Positions 44,471 to 52,760 of a stretch of DNA of 52,760 nucleotides are shown here, in pieces (the first letter of the stretch is position 1; each line of letters begins with the position of its first letter). Under the pieces are notes generated by a model, which was given only the letters and a program-made list of their open reading frames with translations, was not told the DNA's origin and made no database searches. Made by a program: the position numbers and the translations under genes. Source of the stretch: Gnetum montanum (Eukaryota > Streptophyta > Gnetopsida > Gnetales > Gnetaceae); NCBI GenBank assembly GCA_015680685.1, contig MNCI01006599.1, positions 4,265-57,024 on the forward strand. The letters run 5' to 3'.

Positions 44471-44779
44471 TTTTGATGCAATCACATTCCCATGGTATGG
44501 GCTCAAATCTAAAACATTAAAAACATAAAAAATAGACAAATCATTAGATAAGTCAATCTCATAAGCATTTGGTGTTTTTCTCCTTGATCTAAAATGGACC
44601 AATTCTCCTTAACTTGAGCTTGTAGAAGTGCACATTCTTTTTCCTTTCTTTACTTAAGTAAATCCAAACATAATCACCAATCTAGAAATTAATTAGCCTC
44701 TTGTCCTCATTGGTTTTAAAAGACACAATGTTTGTCTTTTTTTGCAAGTGAGATTTAACTTGTTAATGTAATTCTCTCA

Positions 44780-45340
44780 TTTTCTCAATAGAGTTTGAAC
44801 TCATAAAGATAAAATCTCTAAATTTCCTCACCTCATCAACCATTCTTGATGAAAATCCATAATTTTCCATAAAGGAATTCTAACCAATTCTATAATTTAA
44901 TCCATTATTGTATGAGAATTGAGCATGGAATAACATGTTTTTCCATGTTTGAGGCTGATCCTCACACAAACACCTCAAGATATTTAATAGAGACTTATTT
45001 ACAACTTCAGTTTGCCCATCAGTTTAGGGGTGATAGGCTATGGAAGAAGATAACTTGGTTCCAACTAGTTTCCAAAATGATCGTCAAAAATGGTTGGTAA
45101 ACATGACATCCCAATCACTCACAATGTTTAAAGGAATGTCACGTAGCCTCACAACATGTTGAAAGAATAAATGTACAACATGGGAAGCATCACTACTTTT
45201 CTTACATGGAATAAAATGATCTATCTTGGTAAATCTATCTACTACAAAAGTATAGAACCATGACCAAATCATGTCTTAGGAATGGCACAAACAAAGTCCA
45301 AATGAACACTTTCCCAAGGAGCATTTGGGATTGGCAAAGG
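44780..45340 (-). pseudogene. Integrase core of Z
   Basis: FVVDRFTKIDHFIPCKKSSD, then ASHVVHLFFQHVVRLRDIPL and NIVSDWDVMFTNHF (45272-45084). After shifts come SIAYHP-TDGQTEVVNKSLLN and ILRCLCEDQPQTW. The second aspartate of the D-D-E triad is seen in IVSDWD and the glutamate in QTEVVN. The first lies in the DFV region at about 45290 (LDFVCAIPKT). Stops at several places. Confidence 0.8.
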
Positions 45341-45639
45341 TAGATAATGGCCATCTACACCTTTTTCCCCTTTGAGCTTTTGATAAGTATGACATTATTT
45401 TACAAATTTATCTACATCACTATATATACTTGGCCAAAAGTAATTTTTGCTCACCAATTCTAATGTCTTGGTCTTTCCCATATATGAAACCATGTCACTT
45501 TAGCATTTCTCTTCAAGGAGTTTGTACTTGAAGTCATACTTTGAAACACAAATTTTTTCATCCTTAAATAAAATCCCATTCTTCACATGATAAGCTTTCC
45601 ATTGATTAGTCCTTCCTAATAATGAGGGAGATAACTCTT

Positions 45640-46940
45640 TTCAAATTGCATCAAAATCCTTATCATTAGGATATAATGAAGTAAAAGAGTCAAATCCTTG
45701 AACTTTCACATTAGAGGAAACAACATGAATTCTAAACAAAGCATCAGTCATAACATTAGACTTGTCACTCCTATGTTTCAAAACAAAATGAAATTCTCGT
45801 AATTGCTCTATCCATTTCATGTGTTTAGCACTCAATTTCTTTTGTGAATTAAAAAATGAAAGTGTTGTATGATCAATAAAAAAAAAATTTAATCTTAGCA
45901 AGTAATATCTCCAATGTTTAATGGCTTGAAGTATAACATATAACTCCTTTTCATACATATTGTACTTTTGTCTAAATTCATTTAGTTTTTCAAAAAAGAA
46001 TGCAATTGGATTATCTTCTTGAGAAAGCATACCTCCAATAGCAAGCCACCTTGCATCTTCTTTTACTTCAAAAAGTTTTAAGAAATCTGGAATTGCCAAA
46101 ATTGGAGCACTACAAATTTTCTTTCTCAATGCTTGAAAGGATTTTTCTTTTGCATTGCCCCATACAAAGGCTGAATTTATATTCAAACAAGAGAACATAG
46201 GTCATGCAATGGAAGTAAAATTTTTAATAAATCTCCTATAGAAGCTAGCCAAACCAAGAAAATATCTCACCTTTTTAACATCTTTAAGTAAAGGCCATTC
46301 CTTAATTACCTTTATCTTACTTGGTTTCATCTTGACTTGGTTCCTAGAGACAACATAACCAAGGTAGATAATTTCTTTCTTCATGAAAGGGCATTTCTTA
46401 GCACTAATCACTAACTTTGCCTCTTGTAACTTGAAAAAAGCATCCTCAAATGATGTACATGGTCCTCCTACTTAGAACTGTATACGAGAACGTCATCAAG
46501 GAAAACAATGCAACATTCACCAATAAAATTCCTTAGGACATAATGCATGAGCCTCATAAATGTGTCTAGAGCATTGTTAGCTTAAAAGGAATAGCTAACC
46601 ACTCATACAAGCCATCTGGTGTCTTAAAGGTTTTTTTCCATTCATCTCCTTGTATAATTCATATTTTTTGATACCCACTTTTTAAATTAATTTTAGAAAA
46701 AATATTAGCATTGGCAAGTACATCAAGAATCCCATCCATCATAAGAAGAGGAAATCTATACTTGATAGTAATCCTATTAACAACTTTAGAATTTATGCAC
46801 ATCCATAATTCATCAGTGTCCTTCTTGGAAACTAACATAGCTGGAATGGCACAAGGAGAGATGGATTCCTTAATAAAATCATTAGAGGGTAATTTACTTG
46901 CTTTCTTAATTCATCTATTTGATTTGGAATCATAAGGTAG
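45640..46940 (-). pseudogene. Reverse transcriptase and RNase H of Z
   Basis: In order: CAIPAMLVSKKDTDELWMCI (about 46860-46800), YRFPLLMMDGILDVL, and CIVFLDDVLVY with the polymerase aspartates (about 46510-46475, FLDD in place of YLDD or YVDD). Then CPFMKKEIIYLGYVVSRNQV and RYFLGLASFYRRFIKNF (46411-46202), and the RNase H region with FLKLFEVKEDARWLAIGGML, YEKELYVILQAIKHWRYYLL and LKHRSDKSNVMTDAL (46198-45641). In RNase H the first aspartate of the usual D-AS pattern is in KEDARWLAIGG. Stops and frame changes are frequent. Confidence 0.85.
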
Positions 46941-47469
46941 GCTCTTTCATTTGGAATTGTAGCTCTTGATATGAAGTCTATTTGATGTTGGATCAATCTC
47001 ATTGGTAGAAGCCCTTCCAATTTTCTAGTGAAAATATCAACAAACTCTAATGTCCAAGGTTGCATTGTTGGAGGAAGTTCATTTGTATTCTCCTATTCAC
47101 TTGTTTTAAGTGTTGACATGATGAAAAAACCATGCCTAGCCTCTTCATATCCTTGTATGTAATCTTGCTCAATAAGTAAGATTAATGAAGCATTAATAAA
47201 AACATATTTCCTATACTACTGCCAAGACATAGGAATGTGTTCATGTATCTCATCTTCTCTTAAAATAGACCAAAAATTTCTTACACTATTGCAATAAGCC
47301 TTGTCAAAGTTCCAAGGTCTTCCCAAAGTGACATTAGCCTTATCAATGGGAAGGATGTCACAATGTACTTTGTTCTTAAAAGAGCCAATTTTAAAAGATA
47401 AAATAATTCTTCTCCTTAATTTCTTGGAAATGATCCTTAGATAGCCAATGGACTTTATAGGGCCTAGGA

Positions 47470-47780
47470 TGTTAAAATTTCTTCAAACCAAGCTTAGATA
47501 CAATCTTTGAAGAAATCACATTTTCTTGAGCTCCATTGCATATTAAAATGTGTATCCATTCACCACTATCTAAACACCTAGCTGCAATCCTAAAGAGCAT
47601 CTTTCTTCTAGGATCTTCATTGGCATGAAAATTTTCCATAAATTTATAAGAATTAACTTCAATGATATCTTCAACCATTGGTGCATGAGGATTACCTTCA
47701 TTGGAAGATTCTTCCTTTTTCAAGGTATGAAGTTCCTTACTTTTGAAGATCTTTGGCTTTTTGCACTCCCATTATTTATG
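47470..47780 (-). pseudogene. Zinc knuckle and protease of Z
   Basis: The knuckle reads CFNCGEKKHK-stop-WEC (about 47812-47770), fitting C-x2-C-x4-H-x4-C. The protease part is SGEWIHILICNGAQENVISS then KIVSKLGLKK (about 47555-47472). The active-site aspartate of the usual D-S/N-G triad is cysteine here, so the enzyme is dead. Confidence 0.75.
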
Positions 47781-47959
47781 TTTCTTTTCACCACAATTGA
47801 AGCATTGAAGTCTTAATGCTTGTTCATAATTATCCCAATGAACTTTTGCAAGTTGAAAAGCCTTACAAAAATCTATGTATTATTCCTTCACACTCTTATC
47901 ACCTTGGCTTAGGTACTTCAATTTTTAGATGGCCTCTTGTCTATGATGAATTGCATTAA

Positions 47960-48575
47960 ATATCAATACTTAATAGCATTATCATTTTTTACCTTGTAAG
48001 AATGACTTTCCTTCTTCCACCATACATATGTTATAACTTCCAATTTAGTTTCAATAAAAGACACCTTTTGATGATTTTCCATATCTTTAAGTTCAAAGTA
48101 CCTGTTAATCATTTTTAGCTTCTTCCATGTCATTGAAGTATTTGAGTTCAACATGAGGAATCCTTGAAGCATGTCTAAAAGATTTTGCAAGAGTGACTTT
48201 AATTCTTTCACCTTACTTCTTTTGAGGTTTAGAAGGATGTTTCGTTTTTCCTTTCCCAAGAAAATTAAAAGTTTGAGATTTATTTTTAGCATAGCATCTT
48301 GAAGAAAAATATCATCTTGATCTCATCCTTCTCCAAAGTCTTCATTTTTTAAATAAAAATTATCTTCAAAGGATGGCATTGAGGAATGTCTTCAAGAAGA
48401 TCTTGGTGAAGAATTACATGAATTATACCCTTGCTTGGATGATTTTGGTTAAGCAGCATATCTTTTCCTCTTTTCAATATTTTCAATTTTCTCAACAATG
48501 AGCTTAAGAGCAGTTCTCATGTCATCCATGTCTCTTGACAAAGCTTGAACTATCTTCTTCTTTGGAGACATGATG
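47960..48575 (-). pseudogene. gag of Z, N-terminal and central part
   Basis: Begins near 48570 with MSPKKKIVQALSRDMDDMRT, then LKLIVEKIENIEKRKRYAA, typical of plant gypsy gag. The central part (48292-47963) has MTWKKLKMINRYFELKDM and WWKKESHSYKV, a worn gag domain. Stops throughout. Confidence 0.65.
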
Positions 48576-48905
48576 GAAATTGATATAAAAAGTAATATTT
48601 AAAAAATTCTACAAAGAAAGGTGAAAGTTTCAAGATTTCTCAATGAATGAGATAATAAATACTCAAATCTTAAGAGAAATTAATATAAGATCTTCAAACC
48701 CTAGCTATTACAAATCAATGAGTGTCCAATTACAATTAACTTCCAATTTTTGAAAGATATAACAAACTTAGAGATCAAAGGGAAATTTTCAAACCCTAGG
48801 ATGAGGAGAACAAGTAGTAAGAGAGAATTCATCCAAGATTAAGAATTTAGAGTGATTCTTTGCAATTGAAATGAGAATTATTCACTTGAATGCAATTTTT
48901 TTCAA

Positions 48906-48929
48906 TGCCAAGTAGCTCCAATACTAATT
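48906..48929 (-). other. Primer-binding site of Z (tRNA-iMet type, worn)
   Basis: On the minus strand AATTAGTATTGGAGCTACTT follows the 5' LTR end CTCATCA. It resembles tggtatcagagc with about three changes. Confidence 0.55.
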
Positions 48930-49712
48930 TGATGAGGAGCTCCCATGGATTCCACAATCCAAGCTCTCTCAATATCACAAAAATATGAAATTCAAATAAG
49001 AAAATAAAATGAAAGCTTTATTCTTAATGAAATAAATAAATTATAACTGAAAGGAAGCACAAATTTCTAAGGATAGAGAAGAGATTCAATCAAATTCTCA
49101 CACACACTTAATCAAAGAAAACACAGTCTCAAAGGGATGATGATCAAGGCACCTTGCCAAGACTCTATCTCTCTATTTTCTTCTTTCAACTTCCTACACT
49201 CTCTATTCATCAAATTGAAGGCCCAATACATTTACTTATATCCTGCCCCCCGTGTTTTCATCTTTTCTCCAATTTACCATTCAATTTGATGTCTATTAAA
49301 ATTCATACAAGACATCTTGGAAAAACATGAGATGTCTTTCCGAAGTGCAAAGATGTCAAAGGATACGTCTTAAGAACATGTGAGACATCTTGTCTAAGAT
49401 GTCTTCAAAGTGTGGAGATATCTTGAATGCAGCTAAGATGTCTTACTATTAGGGATGACGTCTTACCTACTAGGGCCAAAATTAAAAATACTTATTTTGA
49501 GGCCTAGAACCTCTAGACATCTCCAAAAAAGTTTCCATTACCCCTAGAACCTTCTAAACTCATCCAAATAGTCCCAAAACACTTCTAAACATGTCAAAAT
49601 ACCCTAATATCATCATCAAAAAAATAACAAAAAAATACAAACACAACAACACCCAAATATCTATGGACAAATAGATTGAGGATTAGACATGGATTGGGTG
49701 ATGTTCTCATCA
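48930..49712 (-). repeat. 5' LTR of Z
   Basis: 783 bp on the minus strand, TGATGAGAACATC to CTCCTCATCA. Contains the AGATGTCT/AGACATCT series (about 49310-49470) upstream of a minus-strand TATA region (about 49230-49240). Confidence 0.88.
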
Positions 49713-52205
49713 AAAGAAGTCCCAAAATCATGCATAAATTTTGAGAAGTTACTCATGATGCCCTCAAAGATGTAATGTTTTGGTTTAAACTCATGATCAA
49801 CAAAAGTCATGCTAGTGGGTCCTCCTCAAAGAAGGCTTTTGCCATATGCCCTTGCATAACCACTTCTATAGATGTACATAGGCATCTTAAAAATTAAATG
49901 TAGATCATGCTTTTATTTCAAACAACACAAAACTACCTTGGTTAGGATCCTACACTATACTATACAAAACCATTAGGCTCATAATTGCATGCATTAGTGA
50001 GGTGAATAATGAGATGAAAATGGATTTCAAAGATTTGAACATGAGGTCCCTGACCATGTCTGTAATAGGTTCTTATGTTAATTGTGATTAAGATGACCAT
50101 CATACCTATTCTTCAAAGTTTTAGACCAAGTCCATATCATTAATAGTTGTCTCGCATTAATGTACCCCTTCTTGCCTACCATCATGAATTCATAACAACC
50201 ACAAAGAACAAGCATCACTTCAAAAAAAGAAGAAAAGAGACAAAGGAAGTAAGGAAGGGCCTTAGTGAGAAGGGTGCCTTCAAGAATGGGTAACATGTCT
50301 TTCTAGCACCATAACCAATGTTTGTAGCCCATTATTATGTCTAATGTATGTGCTTTGAATTCTCGATATTTGTTTTTCATTTTGGTTTTTTTTTTTTTGT
50401 TTTTCTTTCTTCTTTCTTTTTTTCATGAGAACCATACCATGCAAAGACATGCTTCATTTAAGGTTGATAGTAGGAGTGATGATACATTCCATGAGAAGTC
50501 TTAGGCCTCAAGAAGGAAGTCAAGAAGAGAATCCAATAAATCCCCTTGAGATCACACCCTTTTCTATTCCCATTTGACCTTTTCCTCTTTCTTAAAGGTA
50601 CGATGGTCATAAGTTAATTTTACTTCCATGTTAGAAGAACCATATTTCATGTAAGAAGAACCATATTGCTTTCATTAGAAAGATCTCTTATTTAAAGAGA
50701 CTTGAATGCATGGATAATGTGGTCTCACCACATTACACAATTATTTACCCAATCATCTTTATAGCCTATAATAAAGATTCAACACATAGTGTTAACTTCT
50801 GCATCATGACTGGCTCATTATTAATAAAAACATAGTAAACATCCACAAAACATAAATGAAATCACTCAAGAAAAGAGAAAATTATAAAGAAAAGAAAAAT
50901 AATAAGAAATGAAAAATATATAGAGAATTGGAAATTTTTTTAAAAAATCAAAAAATGAAAAAAAAACTGTAAGATAAAAAAGTAAACATGCACTTATTAG
51001 TTTTTGATTCAAGATGGAGCATCTCCCTCACAACTAAACTCATGAGCATGCATTTGGAAAATATACTACACAGTCCCTTGGTTATACACTACAAGTTATC
51101 CATTTATCATATGTAGTGATTTGAGTTTTGCTTATTTTCACATTTACTATTGAGGATAATCAAGCTTTGATCATTTGGAGACATATCTAGGATGTGTTCT
51201 ATTTTTAGAGAGTCCAAATATATTTCCTCTTTGATTTTCTATTTTAGTTCTTGGGTCTGCTTGTTTAACATCCTCTTTTAGTGTATAGTCAGAATGTAAG
51301 ATGTCTATTTCTAAGTTCTCTATTTGATTCATTTTCTTAGGACTAGAACTAACAAGTGGATGGGATGTTTCCATGCATGTTTTGAGTGGTTTGGTATTCT
51401 GATCCTCGAGACACTAGGTGTCTTTCAGCTTTAGTGGCTACTGTGTAGACATAGTCTTGCACACACACTTATTCCTCAAGTTTGTTATGGTTTGGTATAA
51501 AGATCATGTTAATACTTTGAACTTTCAGCCCACAATGGCATCCTTTATCATTAATAGTAATGCATGAAATTTTTTGTGTCTTCATAGTGATAGGTTCATC
51601 CTTTGTGTTTTATGTTGGACTAATAATAGTTCTTGGCTTTTGTGTAGGATTAGGAGACATTGTCTTTGTAAGGAAGGGGGTTGCACCAAATTGTCCTTAT
51701 GCTAGTGCTGATGAGCTAGTAGGAATACTAGTTTGATTCACATGTGTGGGAACTTTCCTAAAGAAATAATGTTTCTAAGAGTTTTGTTGAGGTCTACTAA
51801 CATTATCATTCACTTGTACATTCACAGCACAAGTGGTGTTCTTCTATTAAAACTGTGATGTCAATCCTTCCTACATTATTGGTGGTGACATATGTTGAAG
51901 GAAAGTATGAGAGTGCTGATCCCATAGGAGATGTTGTGGTTGATGGTATTTAGGAGAGCAGTACTAGTGATTTGAGGTAGGGAAAGTAAAACCATTTGGA
52001 GAAATAGGTTGTTGAACATAATATCTATAAGGGTTCAACTAAAGATAGGGGTATTACTAGTTTATTGATGGCATCCCCCACAACTATGGGCTTTACCATT
52101 ATGGTTGACAATAGACTTAAGGTTGATAAGAAGTCCCACTAGAATAGTATCGTTGGTTGTAGGAATATCTATAATTACCTTGTGGGTAAAGTAATCTCCT
52201 AGGAA
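49713..52205 (-). mobile_element. Element D/F, 5' internal part with gag tail and downstream blocks
   Basis: On the minus strand, from right to left: LLYPQGNYR-like sequence and the gtgggggatgccatcaat block at about 52070 (the gag tail, as at 40170 in C). ISCITINDKGCHCG follows, matching the end of the B protease at about 22700. Then come the T-rich stretch (50870-51010), agggtgtgatctcaagggga (about 50550), and gaggaggacccactagc (about 49820). The N-terminal and central gag and most of the protease have been deleted. The part joins 35505-36419 once Z is removed. Confidence 0.7.
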
Positions 52206-52225
52206 TTTTCTTTTCTATGAACTTG

Positions 52226-52366
52226 ATGAGCAATGAGGTACCCCTACATCCAACCACACAAATTATGAAGTGTTCACGCATGATCCAATTGAATTTCGTG
52301 GACTCTATGTCTTCTGGTACACTAGTCTTCTAGGAAGTGAACCTTGCCCTAATAGTCATTCATTAT
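52226..52366 (-). repeat. 5' LTR of D/F, 3' end only
   Basis: On the minus strand it reads the family's LTR end: tgaattcaattggatcatg-like block (here aaattcaattggatcatgcg), tggttggatgtaggggtacc, then TTGCTCATCA. It is cut at 52367 by the start of element E. The rest presumably lies beyond the window. Confidence 0.7.
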
Positions 52367-52760
52367 TGATGAGATGCAGATTGCACAAGCCGCGATATCG
52401 CATCCCCTACGATATTGCGTCTTTCCCTACGATATCGCGTACGTGATATCGTGGTCCGCCGCCATATCTATAAATAAGAGGCGGCACTCCCCTCATTTCA
52501 CATCCTAGGCATAAAGTAGCGAAGCTCTGGCGGATTGATCACCCCAGAGATAGAATATTTTCCATGTGCTCGCAGTAGGAGTCCCCCAAGTGAACGGTTC
52601 TTTATTCGAGCAGCTTTGTACCTGAATGCAAGTTGTGTATGGCAATAAAGATGAGCTTTGTGGATAAACCTTGCAGTGCATGGATAGGTTTAATTAATGC
52701 TATTTACTGCTTTCATAGTAATGCGGCATGAGTACGACTTGGTTACGAGCGTTGACGAAT
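52367..52760 (+). repeat. LTR of element E, incomplete
   Basis: Starts TGATGAGATGCAG. GATATC at 52394, GATATT at 52411, GATATC at 52431 and 52445 (steps 17, 20, 14), then TATA box tctataaataag (about 52467-52478), tctttattcgagca and the R region, running off the window at about half of the LTR length. Many CpG sites are kept, so it is one of the younger copies. Confidence 0.85.

Larger units (their letters stand above)
36420..49712 (-). mobile_element. Element Z: chromodomain Ty3/gypsy element (chromovirus), interrupted by element C
   Basis: LTRs are 48930-49712 (5') and 36420-37156 plus 44164-44204 (3', split by element C). Without C the element is about 6.3 kb. On the minus strand in order are gag, a zinc knuckle, protease, reverse transcriptase, RNase H, integrase and a chromodomain, all readable but with stops and shifts. 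The PBS is a worn tRNA-iMet type and the PPT is GGTGGAAGAGA. The chromodomain after the integrase places it among the chromoviruses, whose chromodomain steers insertion to marked chromatin. Z sits inside D/F. Confidence 0.88.

Overview
This is plant nuclear DNA, AT-rich and almost wholly built of old, broken and nested transposable elements around one locus of receptor-like-protein genes. The plant assignment rests on the plant-type extracytoplasmic LRR repeats, Ty1/copia and Ty3/gypsy elements primed by tRNA-iMet and tRNA-Asp, a chromodomain integrase, a plant Helitron Rep, and what looks like a plastid 16S rRNA fragment. The density and age of the LTR elements suggest a large genome such as a gymnosperm's, but the species cannot be read from the window. 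No bacterial operon, CRISPR array or tRNA/rRNA gene is present.

1-7.9 kb: a GC-rich fragment of unknown origin, then an LRR receptor-like protein gene on the minus strand (5172 to 2188). It has a signal peptide, a 115-bp phase-1 intron, an LRR ectodomain, an island, a C-terminal cap and a membrane anchor. A 131-bp insertion splits it and places a stop at once, so only a 647-residue, anchor-less protein is predicted. Two direct copies of a Helitron-Rep-derived sequence flank the gene (about 580-1150 and 5810-6380).

7.9-18.5 kb: the 5' half of a gypsy-like element (element A, LTR plus gag), then a second, badly decayed LRR copy (16355 to 11374). This copy carries a deleted copia element (12889-14996) with LTRs, PBS, PPT and a perfect 5-bp target duplication. 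Upstream lie diverged tandem repeats and a miniature LTR element (TRIM-like, 17529-18131).

18.5-32 kb: a decayed Helitron Rep reading frame on the minus strand, split by a 10.2-kb LTR element (element B, 18934-29130) with target duplication GTTCT. B has gag and protease remnants, no visible reverse transcriptase, an internal promoter-like block, and an extra coiled-coil/polyglutamine open region.

33-52.8 kb: a nest of LTR elements. A minus-strand element D/F (34498 to beyond 52366) is interrupted by a chromodomain gypsy element Z (36420-49712, minus). Z's 3' LTR is interrupted by element C (37157-44163, plus), and the 5' LTR of D/F is interrupted by element E (52367 onward). A, B, C, D/F, E and G (33087 onward) belong to one LTR family. 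Its U3 regions carry GATATC-type palindromes at 14-, 17- and 20-bp steps just upstream of the TATA box. In this window its members code only for gag and protease (plus the extra region in B), so they would depend on enzymes supplied elsewhere.
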